From Sipunculus nudus (taxonomy: Eukaryota; Annelida; Sipuncula; Golfingiida; Sipunculidae), in the NCBI GenBank assembly GCA_026874595.1, contig CM049307.1:27630362-27694361 (forward strand): a stretch of DNA of 64,000 nt, in the 5' to 3' direction. Shown in pieces: positions 12,328-23,579 of the stretch (the first letter of the stretch is position 1; each line of letters begins with the position of its first letter). The notes under the pieces are model-generated. The model had not been told where the DNA came from and ran no database searches. It saw only the letters and a list, made by a program, of their open reading frames with translations. Position numbers and translations under genes: made by a program.

Positions 12328-12876
12328 TTAAATCTCATGTTCTGTCAAGATTTCATTAAATATCATAATTACCAGTTGTGTATCACTAGGGGGTTTGGTC
12401 AGCCTGATGCAAGAAACCTTGAATGTGACTGTGAACATGATGATAATAAAAATCCTGGAAAACTGGTACACACAGTTCATAAGCATGGAGTAGAAGACCA
12501 TTGATTCATTAATGAAAAGAGCTTTAGGTGTGGTGTGGTCTGGTATGGGTGCTATCTGTGCCCAGAAATGCTCTAATACATGTACCAGTATCATGACTTC
12601 CTCTATAGAATATATGGATGGTCTAACATTACCATGAGAGGCGTTGTTAATGATATTCTCTCTAATGGAGTATATATACCTGATCAATAAAGGCTCACAA
12701 AATAATGGAGAAAGCTGAGAAGGGAAATTAGGAAGCCATGTTTCCTTCCTGCCATACAGGATTTCCTGCGAAGTGTATTCTGTGTTCCCATTGGTATAAT
12801 TAAAAGCTGACTTTCCTTGCTGATCTTTTGTTCTCAGCTCATCATTATAACCCTGCTGTAACACCGAGGTTGACAT
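12328..12876 (-). CDS. Unrecognised 182-codon open frame, possible exon or gene remnant
   Basis: I do not recognise this protein. It is the longest open frame in the window. In DNA of about two thirds A+T, roughly 7% of random codons are stops, so a 182-codon frame has a chance of the order of one in a million per start and perhaps 0.01 in the whole window. The residue mix of the first 140 positions looks protein-like (for example TWLPNFPSQLSPLFCEPLL and EEVMILVHVLEHFWAQIAP). Residues about 142-160 are strongly hydrophobic (SRIFIIIMFTVTF), either a membrane segment or intron read-through. An in-frame stop lies about eight codons upstream of the ATG, near 12,900. I see no strong GT donor inside the frame (AAG/GTTTCT is weak) and no poly-A signal close by. 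It could be an exon of a gene nested in the PP1 intron on the opposite strand, or a decayed copy of one. Confidence 0.35.
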   Translation of the reverse strand: MSTSVLQQGYNDELRTKDQQGKSAFNYTNGNTEYTSQEILYGRKETWLPNFPSQLSPLFCEPLLIRYIYSIRENIINNASHGNVRPSIYSIEEVMILVHVLEHFWAQIAPIPDHTTPKALFINESMVFYSMLMNCVYQFSRIFIIIMFTVTFKVSCIRLTKPPSDTQLVIMIFNEILTEHEI

Positions 12877-12903
12877 GTTGTTACTTATTTCCTTTGATTA
12901 AAT

Positions 12904-14143
12904 TTAGTTAGAGATTTAAGAAAATTCACTAAATTTGTGCTATATATATTGTTCAATAAAAATAATGTAATAAAATCTTTTTTTTAATGAATTATCATTA
13001 ATTGTCAATAAACATTTGTTAAAGGTAAATTAATATATTACATAGGATGTCTGACTTCTCCATTTCATAAGAAAACAATGCATGAACTTTTCTAAGGAGA
13101 CTTTCTTCATATATAAAGCTTTCTTGCTAGACAGTCTAGACAGTTCCAACTGTGTGTATACATAAATTTATGAATATCTGATATGGTTCAGTTTTGCAGA
13201 TTGAGGCTTCCTTCAGTTACTGTCTTCTTTCTAGTGTTACTGCCATCTGGATATATAATCACCTCGGAGATAAGTTGTCAAACACAGACTTTGGATGGTA
13301 TTTCAGAAGGAACATGTGTCGTTAAAGGTTGATGCACAGCAAGAATCACAGAAGATTTTTAGTTTCTGCTCCTCAGACGAAATTGTTTTATATTCATCAC
13401 CACCGATGCGTAATTATCCAGCAGCTGAATGATTAAAGGAATTTTCTTTCTGTGACTGTCATCAAAAATGTACTTTCATACCTCAGAGGGTTGTCTTTTC
13501 AGTGTCATCACTAAATCAATTCTTGAATGTTTCATTGAAGATCCTATTTGCTAATGACTTAAAGATTGTGTTTGAATAAGAATTATACCAAAGTCTTTGA
13601 GAACTGAAAGTATTGACCCATCTTTGCAATACCAATGTTGTTTAATGGTGAGAAATGTATCAGAACATGCATGTTTCGAAAAGGTCATCAATTGTTGAAA
13701 ATAGAAGATTGATTCACCTGTACTTTGTTAACTCTTAAGTAATGATAGAAGAAACCAGAAAGTGTAATAACGGGAGTATCTAAAGCCAGAACATTCATCC
13801 TCCATTCAGGTATGAAGTCTGAACACCTGTGGGGGAGAGTTTCATCTCTGATTCTACACAACCCCAAATGGGAATCTCATGCATATTGTTACAGATGTCT
13901 GTTTTATAGTGAGCTGTTGACATGTCTCTTTTATTGTGCGCTGTTGACATTCTGATTCGTGTTTGGATCAAGCCCTGGGCATTGCTAAGCTTCAGCGTTG
14001 CTTGTTCTAGCTGGCCGGGTGCTGCCAACATGTAAACACAGTGGTCATGCTAGTCTGGGGCTTTCTCACCTGGCCGAGTCGGGCCGGCCCACGTGTGAAC
14101 CCTGATATGTAGAAACACAGCATTTATTGTTCTAGATGTTTCC
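12904..14143. other. No recognisable gene
   Basis: Mostly AT-rich, with a modestly GC-richer stretch at 13,960-14,100 containing GTGAGCTGTTGACATG and GTGCGCTGTTGACAT as a short direct repeat (about 13,908 and 13,937). No gene or RNA recognised. Confidence 0.5.
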
Positions 14144-14689
14144 TGTAACGTGTGTTCTATTGGGTTCTTTGGATTGTTTGAGAAATGGAAAGTTCTAAGC
14201 TTGAGATGAAATGTGTTTTAGAGCCGAGAAGAGAGGAAAATTCCAGCAGACATTGTGTGTCATTTTGTAAACCTTATCCGTAATTGCGGCAGTTATAGAT
14301 TTTCTTCTAAATTTGAGACAGATCTTATATAGTCTCCAGTTTGCTTTTGGGATTATAACAAGAACTTCACCATTGGACTACAATGGATTGATTTTGTGAA
14401 TGAACTGGACCTTGATTCTCTGAGAAGATTTATGTGAACTGTTCATCTGAGTTGTACGTTATAAAGGACTTGTTGTCACTGTGACAGTGGTGGTATCCAG
14501 GTACTGTACACTTTATTTATATACTTGTATTGATTTACTGTTGTACTGTTATTATACCATGTAATTGTATTGATTAAGTGTAGTGTAATGTTAGGATTGT
14601 TTTAAGAATAAATTATAATTATTTGTTTACAAAAAACCACTGACTTCATCATTCATTCCTCTAGACATTTCACCCTGCCTAGTGTTACA
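14144..14689 (+). mobile_element. Possible solo LTR or LTR fragment
   Basis: Starts TGTAAC and ends GTTACA, the short inverted TG...CA ends expected of a long terminal repeat. A TATAAAGGA-like box lies at about 14,460 and AATAAA at about 14,608, in promoter-then-polyadenylation order, giving an LTR-sized unit of 546 bp. Against this, the flanks (TTTCC and GAATC) do not form a target duplication, and no primer-binding site, polypurine tract or pol sequence was seen. The ends may be coincidental. Confidence 0.3.
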
Positions 14690-14908
14690 GAATCTGATTT
14701 TTTTTTCAATCTCCATTAGAAAATTTATGTTCATCATGTATACGTGATCTGTTGATATTAGATTCCGTATAAAAGATGGAGTTTCCTCATAGATCCCAAT
14801 GATGTCGCATAAGAATAGACCCTCCTATGCCTTCCCAGCACGCCTTGCACTCCTGTAAACAAAAGCCAAAAGGAGGTAATAATTATCTGGTTTTCTTGAG
14901 AATAACAT

Positions 14909-15553
14909 CCCCGTCACACGAGAAGGCAATCTCGCTGCGATCACCAAATTGGGGCAGATTGCTGTAGAGTGCAGCTAGAGTGGCTTTAAGTTTTCATGAG
15001 CTTCGTAGGAGTGAGATAGTGTCGCCTTGGGTCATCATATGGGCACCATGAACGCCTTGATTGGCGACCAGTTTTGAACATGGACAAAATTTTCTGCCGT
15101 GGGGTCGCCATGGATTAAAAGCGCAGTCAGATTGGAATTTAATCTCCATCAGCGTCCTAGCAGCGCATAACAAGCTTCCTGACTAGGCAGGTTGAGTGCC
15201 CATGAATGGGGTAACATTGGTCTTCACGTACCACGGTGTTGGCTGGGTGCACTTACCACGCTGCAACTGAGACCTTGGCGACTCTTATGAGCTCCTTACA
15301 CGCTTCGCACGATGCTGCCACTCAGCTTATGATGTCAAATCTACGCTCTCGCTGCATCCACTGAGATCACAGGGCCCTGCTGCTGCGCTTTGGCCAGGCT
15401 CTTTAATAGCTTGCGGTGCCCGCATACGTCGTAGCAGCGGGGTGAGAGCAGCATTGCAGTCACAGTGGGAAGTTTTTCCGATGTTGACGGTGACCAACGG
15501 CGATCTGCTAGGTCACCGTGGTCGCCATTAGGTCTTTATCCAATGTGATGGGG
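14909..15553. mobile_element. GC-richer 645-bp element with imperfect short TIRs
   Basis: The left end CCCCGTCACA and right end TGTGATGGGG are inverted matches at 9 of 10 positions. Inside, motifs such as GGCGATC, GTCGCCAT, GCTGCGATC and GGTCACCGTGGTCGCC recur in both orientations. Base composition changes abruptly from AT-rich to roughly 50% G+C and back at the two ends. No open frame of note. It is best explained as a non-autonomous DNA transposon; no clear target duplication was found. Confidence 0.45.
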
Positions 15554-15823
15554 GCCTAAATGCTAATATTTTCATACATACTTAATATTAAGTTACAATT
15601 TATATCTCCACAGAGTCAACACAACAGCTGTATTATGCGTAATATGTGGGGTTGTTGCAAGTCCTGACACTGAAGGCCAAATATTCTGGTCTGAACCACT
15701 GGCGAGGTCTGACCAAGCTTCAGAGGGTGAACTCTCTACTGTACGCAAACAAGAAAGAACAATTAAATAAGAATTGTTTTGTATTACAGGCCTGAAGCTA
15801 GAGTATCAAGTAATTAGGGAATA

Positions 15824-16704
15824 CATTGAAACTCCTGTTTGTGGACAACTCAGTAAAACGGACAACCCATTAATGGTGACACTAAATCTCAGTCGCTACA
15901 AGTTTGCCTCTATATTAAGTTAAACAAAATCTCAGTAAAGTGGACAACTCACTATCCGGACAACAGCCAAACTTTCACGTCCCACCTGCGTATCAGGTAC
16001 ATATTACGACTCTCCAAATTGGACAGATATCGCAAGTTCTATTTTTGTTCATATACCTGCAAGGAGATTGGGCTCCGAGGTAATGATTTAGTATGACCTG
16101 TTTTGGTCAAAGCGACAGCCAGAGGACAAGCTTCATTTGGTGAACCATCGTGATGTTACATGTCAATAGACATTCGAAAATTGGAGTTAATTTCAGAAAT
16201 CTCACAATTATGTGTAGACTTCACCATTTTTATTTAATCAGAATTGGCCAAATATATTTCCAAACAAAAAATAACTGAAGGGTCTCCTGCAGCATTTAAT
16301 TCAACAAAACCACCACCAAAAACTACAGTTTGTGCTTTGTGATCAGTGTCATGCATGGGTAGCATTAATTAGTTAGCGAAAGTTTGCACTTTGTAGATGC
16401 ATGGTGAGGTGCTACTCATATGATTAATTAATTTACTCTTAAGCGTTGTTTGTAATGTTGTTATTCAGCTTTAAGGCTGTTGATTTTCGCAGTTTAATTA
16501 ACTTCCTATCCTGGGCATTTGCTAAATTAGCGGCATTTGCTAAAGGACTGTGTCAACACATACCACTCTTTAAAGGAAGGTTCATTTGTATATGGAGCAT
16601 ATATATAAAGTGAACTATCGGATAGTCATTCATCCTATGCTTCACGATCAAATGGACCAGAGCTCAAGATTCTTATTCGATCACATGCTTTATTTATTTT
16701 TACA

Positions 16705-16762
<58 letters not shown>

Positions 16763-17001
16763 ATGTAATTATAAATTACAAATATATATTTAATCTTTTC
16801 AAAATATACCTTAATTATAATTATTATAATTTATATAATTTCAATTTAAATTATATAAAAATTTCAAATTAAACGTAAAATTAATTAAAATACCAGTATT
16901 AACAATTTCTGAATTAACACAATTCCTCTGATGAGGACAACTCACTTATCAGGACAAAATCCTCCAGTCCCTTGAGTGTTCGACTTAGAGGAGTTTCACT
17001 G
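15824..17001. mobile_element. pogo/Tigger-like non-autonomous DNA transposon
   Basis: Left end CATTGAAACTCCTG and right end GAGGAGTTTCACTG are inverted repeats, each flanked by TA (15,822-15,823 and 17,002-17,003). Next to the ends lie GTGGACAACTC, AACGGACAACC, AGTGGACAACTC and, on the right, GAGGACAACTC and CAGGACAAAATCC. Such CAGTGAAACTCCT-type ends with repeated GGACAA words and a TA target are typical of the pogo/Tigger branch of Tc1/mariner. The 1,178-bp interior has no transposase frame and includes a TA microsatellite. About 160 bp to the left, near 15,660, is unrelated sequence. Confidence 0.75.
16708..16766. repeat. (TA)n(TG)n microsatellite
   Basis: Uninterrupted alternating TA followed by GTGTGTGTGTATG, inside the pogo-like element. 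Confidence 0.97.
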
Positions 17002-17003
17002 TA

Positions 17004-17629
17004 GACAGGCCTGTGCCAGATCTTGGTTATCAAGTATTCTGTAAATCCTTCTATCATTTGTGGATGAGGGTACTGTCATCCCTAGTGTGTTCCTTTGTCT
17101 TCTACTTGGAAGATACAGGTCTAATGGCCACCAACCTTTCTCCATGTATAAACTCCCAACTCAAGATTGTGCTCAGAGTACTTTCATGTGGTGTTTCTTT
17201 GCCCTTATTAAACCCTAACCTCACAAATATTTCAAATGGTCAGCCTTATGTTGCTGCCAATTTTGTTCAGAATAAAACGCAGACATTTCAAATTGCATGT
17301 CAAAATTAAAGGTACACCACTAGTAATTAAGAAACAGACCAGCATGTGCTGATCCAAGGTCATCAGATATTTACCAAGTTCATCACTGAACACTGAAAGG
17401 AAAAATTAGCTTATGCCTCACCAAGGTCATTAAGAAGCTTTCGTATAGGTTAGCAAATGATTAAAAACATAATGGTGTGTACCATTCTAAATGCTTCAGG
17501 TAGCGGAGACTTCAAGTTTATGAAGTTATGAGGAAAGTCTGGGTAGTCTGCACTTTGCAAGGTCACCTGAAGTAATCAGTAAACAGTTGAATGATAGAAC
17601 CTTTCAGGGGTTCCTTGGTGGTGTGACTC
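17004..17629. other. No recognisable gene
   Basis: Contains a 98-codon open frame at 17,013-17,309 without recognised motifs or flanking splice context; probably chance. Confidence 0.5.
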
Positions 17630-17840
17630 AGAAATGAGAAAACACACCGAGGGTCCACAGGTGCATTGGTCACAAGGCCTGGTTATAAAATGAGAGGATG
17701 TGTGTACTACTGCCCTGTCATGTAGTGTTAAACCAGAAAGGTAGATGTACATACTTTGCTAAGTTAGCATTGAAAAAAATGGAGGTGGTTACTTCCAACA
17801 AAATTTTTAAAAAATCAGGTTCTTTGCAAAAGTCAAGTTA
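17630..17840 (+). repeat. Dispersed repeat, family F, copy 1
   Basis: Shares ordered blocks with 33,950-34,170: a GTCCACAGGT/GACCCGCAGGT block, ATACTTTG, AAAAAATGGAGG(T/C)GGTTAC and AAAATYTTTAAAAAA. Boundaries and class are unknown. Confidence 0.4.
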
Positions 17841-20732
17841 CAGCTTGCACAAAACCAGACTCTCCTTCTTTTTTGGTCATGGACACATTTGCTGTTTACG
17901 ATATTTAATCACTCTCCAATCACCAGTGTTGAATATGGAATCTTTTTAATGACACAGCTAACCAGATCATCCGAGGGTATGTGACCAGGCTTGATGGAAA
18001 CGCTGGCCATGTTTGATGTAGATGACTCAATGTTCGCTGTCATCTCGCAGGTCGGCCAGACATGACCCCTCTGTGTTTGACGGGCTTCTGATCCCACAAG
18101 ACCAAATCCTCATTGATTGATTGCATGCTGGGATAGTAAAATAGATCTGAGAATGCTGCATTGTTTTATGTAGACTGACGTTCCTATGTCTTATTCAAAC
18201 AAAATGCAGTCATGCTGGTCTCTCAATGGTTAAAGTGATGACCACAAGGTGGCACTGTCTGTCAGACATATTATGAAGTGATACATCAGTGACAGGAAAC
18301 CATGTGACACTCCCTTTGGTTTCCCATTACTTTCAGAGCTGGAGCAAATCATCAGTAGAAATCATTTGATTACTTATAAATAATTGGATTATCCTCGTGT
18401 CTATGATACAATTTGGTGTCTTGTGTAGCATTGTTATTGAACTGTCTCTCTGAGTTGGCTTTAGAATATAGGCCTGAAAGCAGCTGTCTCCAGAGACATT
18501 TGTATCAAAATATGCATTTAAATGACAGAGTTCTGAGTGTAATTTTCTTCCATAATTTGGATAAATTGCTACCTGTTCAGAAAACAAAAAGAAACTAAAT
18601 GAAATTTGAGAAAATAATTAATCTTACAGATTTTCACATGAATCTACAAGTCTTTCAAATGACCACATATTAATGGCAACAAATGTGTTTATGTCAGATC
18701 AAATTTCTTGTGTTATACAACTTATAATATTTATACAGAGAGATTATTAACTTTATATTAGGACATATTGAGAAATAATTTAACAGCATGCTCTGGTGCT
18801 GTCAGGTTCCAGACAAATATATAAACCTGATGGGGTTGACCTTTTAATAAAGACATGATATAAGTACAAGGTGAATATCACTAAATTTAGTTTTGGAACA
18901 GATTTGTTCATACTGGAACTTCTCAGTTCAGCTGCTGCAACAGCATCCAACCCCACTCCCAACAAGGGAGAATGTCAGTCCATACGTAAGTGGTACAACA
19001 TGTACTACTATATCTTTCCTCCATATATTAGGCCAATTTTTGTTGTGCAATGTGTATGAGCATTGGCCAGATGGGACATGTCATTGTTTCCAAATATTTC
19101 ATAGAAAATATCAAAGTTTTCATTTTTCTTTGCTGTGGGATCATCAGATCTACCACAGCTACCATGCTCCATGGATGCCTTTTGCAGGATTTTATTAAAG
19201 AAAAGGAAATAGCAAGGTGACTGATACATCCAACAAATGTCTTTCCTGTGCACATGGCTGGTGCTGATTTGTTGTACAATTTCGTCAGAAATTTGTTGAC
19301 ATTTCAAACAATTGCAGGACACAGATTCTGTTTAAAGAATAAAACTTGTTGGAAACTATCTGATATTAGCCTGACAAAACCCACAATTTTTGTTCAAACA
19401 ACAAAATCAGCAAAATATGTTTTATCCTTCCTCTCTTTGTTTCCATGTTTTGTTATAATTAATTATTCAGAATTATATCAACTATAGTCCATTTCACCAC
19501 CTGCTGTCCACCTGTTTTTTTGTAGATGATTTACTTAAAAGTTTATATTTTTCAATGTTTTCCAAGTAAACAACATATGGAAGTGGCAACCTAATATGGC
19601 AGTTAAGAATTTTACAATAAATCCCCCGTTAATGTTTCACAACATTTTAGTCTCTTTTTCATGATCTGGCAGATATGGTGTGTCCCTCCATAAGCAGCCA
19701 TCTTTGTTTTAGCTGGTTATATTTTTTAGAGTGTTTACATAAGATCATCCAATTAGCAGCTGTCGGTTGAGGCTGTTTTTGATTGTGACCAATGACCTTG
19801 ACCGCCATAAGTGGGTCTGATATGTTGTAAAATGTAGACTGATTTCTCATATTTTCAGAAAATTCTGTTACTCAAATATGGCTTAAGGTAGGAATTTAGT
19901 TACCTAGTCGAAAATTAGGTTCTGTAATCCTCTCCTCTACACTATAATTGTTTCCCTTGAAATGTACCTAATAAAAATTTTCATAGCAAAAATCAGGTGG
20001 ACATGAGGGGATGAAACGGACTATAATAATCCATGCTGTAAATCATTCGATACTCCTTCATTACAAAATGATACTGCAGGAAAATCAGGTAATAGGGCTT
20101 TATCCAAATTTTGATTGGCTGTTGGCAGTCCAACCAAATATTTTGCAGTTCTATAAATATGTTGTTTTTACATGCAGCATGTCAACACAAGCATTGCTTT
20201 GCATGGCCACATTCCTGCCTGCTATGTGCCAAGTTAAACATTTTTGCGGTATCCTGACAAAATGTTTTGTGACTACCAGGATCAGGAATTAAAGGTTTAA
20301 ATCATCAGATTTATGAACCTATTCCCAGGCCAATTATTTACCTTCTTATTATAAAAAATAGTACTTCATTAATTGCTTTAGAACATTAACCAAGATCAGT
20401 AAGAAATGTTATTGTTATAGTCCACATGATTATAATCAAAAGATTTCATCAGTGTCCTTCAGCAGAATAATCATAGCTGAGGGCACTTTAAATCACTGAA
20501 ATTCCTTGGATTTGCGTATTTTATGCTGATATGGCTCTTCAAAGATGTACTTCTTTGGTTGAATCTTTGATATGTGAAAAAATAAGACTCAAGATTTTGG
20601 ACAAAATGTATGTTTAACCTCTCAAAGAATCTTAACCATCATACATTATTCATTTGTGTGGGATCATGTTGAAAATCCAAAATTGTCATCATAGCAAAAA
20701 TTGCTGTTAATCCACCATATTGTGTATTTCTG
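17841..20732. other. No recognisable gene
   Basis: Open frames of 60-104 codons occur on both strands around 18,870-19,490 but overlap one another and show no recognisable family. AT-rich DNA, probably in large part old repeat. Confidence 0.5.
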
Positions 20733-20782
20733 CCTGAGGGCTGCTAGTTGCTCAGCATCATGGCCTGAGGGCCACTTGTTTG
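20733..20782 (+). mobile_element. 3' terminus of a family D (Helentron/HINE-like) element
   Basis: CTGAGGGCT (20,734-20,742) is the inverted counterpart of the AGCCCTCAG that begins family D at 59,745. It is followed by CTCAGCATCAT, a GGCCTGAGGGCC hairpin and ACTTGTTT. This copies the layout of the family A/B 3' end (CAGCTGAGC, GACCCATGGGTC, CCTTGTTT). The matching 5' end was not found upstream. Confidence 0.55.
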
Positions 20783-20787
20783 ATTCT

Positions 20788-22105
20788 GATTACTCATAAC
20801 ACTGGTGAGTTTTGTTCTTGTCCTGCTAGTAGGAGGTCCTATGTTCTTATGTTGATGGCATCATGGCTGTCAGAATCAACCTACACTAGATAGATCATGT
20901 GGTGACACAGGCTTTTTAAGACTCTTTCCCTAGAGAGGAAGAGTGGCAGCCAATGAGTAGGTTAAATTGGGGAGTATAATGCTCTTCAGGCCTGACTTTA
21001 TGTTATGTGACAGGCGCTATCAGATCTGGCTGGCCAGGGTTCCTCCCTTATGTTTTTGGTTCAGCCTTGTAATGGCTTCCAGCTTGCATGCTGATCACAA
21101 GCAGACTTCATGTTACAGCCAGTATGTCAGACAACCAATCAGTGATCTCTGCATGATTATCAGATGGTGGAATTTCATTTGTGAAAGTTCACAGGAAAAT
21201 GTCTGAGAAATAGCAAGACTTTATGTGTTGACTAGAAAAATGTTTGACTAAATAACTTAGATTTTACAGCACTTATTGAAGAAAAGATAAAATAATAATA
21301 AATGTAACATTACAAGGTTCCCAACATCTGTCTGATGGTTGATTGAATACAGGAAAAGCAGAGTTTGTCTGTCTCTGGAGTTTATATATCAATATCCTTT
21401 AGGCAATTACAAAAATGGCCAGTGAAATAAAAAGTTAATATAAAAAAATTATGGATTGTCATAGTGATATAATCACATTCAGTGATATACACTCACTCTT
21501 CAATTTGAGAAATAAACAATATATGCATACACCTTGCATGAAGGTTTAATAGCCAATTTGGTATGTCAGAATGTGGTCCATTTCAGGCATTGTTACACCA
21601 TTTAGGAATTTGATTGGTCAGACTGTGATCCATTTCAGGCATTGTGACATCACTTAGCTGGAAGTAACAGCTGACTGACTATAAAACATTGCATTGTATG
21701 TATCACTGCTGCCATCTGATTGGGATACTTCCTGCATGGTCAATACTTTATGAAATAAATGATGATGATTCCCCCATGTGAACCAAGGTACATTTGCCAT
21801 GGAGGTGGATTATTCACCTGCTATTACAGAAATACAGTCTAAAGTTTCACCAAAAGGTATCAATCCTGTCCATGTTTAGAAGATCTAGAATATTTGTGCC
21901 TTTGGGTTGAAGATCCAGGGTATTGTTGGAGGTGGCTGCAGACATTCATACTTGAGGCACAATGGCAAAGGCCTGCTGGGCTGATATTCTTATAGTTTTG
22001 ATGTCTTCTTCTGTACCTCCTGTTTTACTGATCAAGCTAGAAAACCTCATAAAGACATCATTGTAGATCAATGAATCATTGGTGTTGATGTATCATTGAA
22101 AAATC
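20788..22105. other. No recognisable gene
   Basis: Unique-looking AT-rich DNA. A 55-60 bp phrase containing GTGATCCATTTCAGGCATTGT is partly repeated at about 21,570 and 21,625. No gene recognised. Confidence 0.5.
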
Positions 22106-22270
22106 TCAACAGGGATGGATCCAGGATTTTGGAAAGGGAGGGTTCCAAAGCAGATAGAATGATGAGAAACATAAAAAAAGCGTCCTCTGGTCTGGAAAAG
22201 CTTCAAGAAGAGCTTCTGCTCAACCATTTTATCTGGACTCAAGTACTCAGTGTGTAGCTGCAGGCAGAAT
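22106..22270 (-). repeat. Reverse-oriented fragment related to 7,180-7,480
   Basis: GGGATGGATCCAGGATTTTG followed by GGAAAGGGAGGGTTCC is the reverse complement of the C-tract family motif near 7,340 and 7,450. Only the fragment is visible, without termini. Confidence 0.4.
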
Positions 22271-23292
22271 GCATGGGCAACCATCACCAGATCTTCAAGT
22301 AAAGAGTAAAAATGATAAGCTCACCTGGTCGGTGCCCCCTACCTTTGCACTAACTAAAATAATGAAAATGATGTTGTATATGACTTCATATTAGACCCCA
22401 TAAGATATACAGAATTTTGAATTGAATGGAATGAATTTTTGATGAAATTGAATCTAATTTTTTATGACATAATCAATTAAACATTCCAAATTTTCACTTA
22501 ATGTATTTTTTTTTCATATCTTACTTTGCTTTTATTTAAGAGAATTTGTTTTATGTTTCTCATTGGTCCCCTGTGAATAGATATTCACCAGCCAATGATT
22601 TAACTACTTCAGGATGAGTGTGGTTTACTAAACAAATCAATATTCCATCAGTATGGAGACAGGCTGGCTCATTCAGTTTTAATAATTTTCTGTGTTTAAG
22701 TGATTATAACTAATCTCCGATCATGCCTGTACAAACACTGATCTTGCATGTGTCAGTTTATAGGCTTGCGTGGAGACTGATGACGTCAACAGTAAGATGT
22801 CTGTGATAGGGAACTGGGCCACTCCATTAAAGCTTGATGCAGAAGCCATGTCCGTTAAACAGATAATCTTTTGTGGACCAGTTTTCCAGCAGTTAAGCAT
22901 CTGTCTCAGTGATTGTATTTGATCCGTATTAGGCACTTCATATCCTCAATGTGAAGTGACCTCATTGTCATCAACCAACAGAAAATCAACAATGAGTTGA
23001 CAGATGTTTAAAGTCCATACCCATGTCTACAAGCACCCTCAATAAGAAATGACAAGGGATAAGGATATCTCACCATGAACCAGTGGCTTGGACTTTCGAG
23101 GGTTAAAACACTTTGATCTCTCCACTGGTGCCTATAGGTTTGATCCTATAGTTATGAAAGCAGTCGGAATCTTTGAAGCATATGTAGTAAATGCTGTGAA
23201 AAAAAAAATGTTTGTTATTATTATTCCCAGAGCTATTTCTCAGTAATTATAGTCTTGCTGAATGATAAACCTGGATCATCCAACAAACAAAA
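22271..23292. other. No recognisable gene
   Basis: AT-rich, short chance frames only. Confidence 0.5.
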
Positions 23293-23293
23293 T

Positions 23294-23376
<83 letters not shown>

Positions 23377-23385
23377 CATACAAAA
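23293..23385. repeat. (CA)n(TA)n compound microsatellite
   Basis: Thirteen or so CA units pass directly into a long TA run and then TACATACATAC. Confidence 0.97.
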
Positions 23386-23579
23386 CAAAACAAAACAGAC
23401 ATCTATAGGTAAAAATGTGACATCCTTGGTGGTAGTAGCATCAAAGCCCTATATAAGCTTCACAAGCCTTCAGATGTGGGCCATAAATGAATGAGGGAAT
23501 GTGAAAACAGACAAAAAAATTACCTGAAATAAAATGAATATGCTTATGTGTACATCTGCAAACGTTAATCAATATATTT

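Noticed and set aside
16586-16768. Frames ending in YIYIYIYI (also at 23,255, 29,533 and 32,665).
   Set aside because: Translations of TA microsatellites.
16920-16965. CTGATGAGGACAACTCAC, resembling a hammerhead ribozyme core.
   Set aside because: The required GAAA box and closing stems are absent; this is the subterminal GGACAA region of the pogo-like element.
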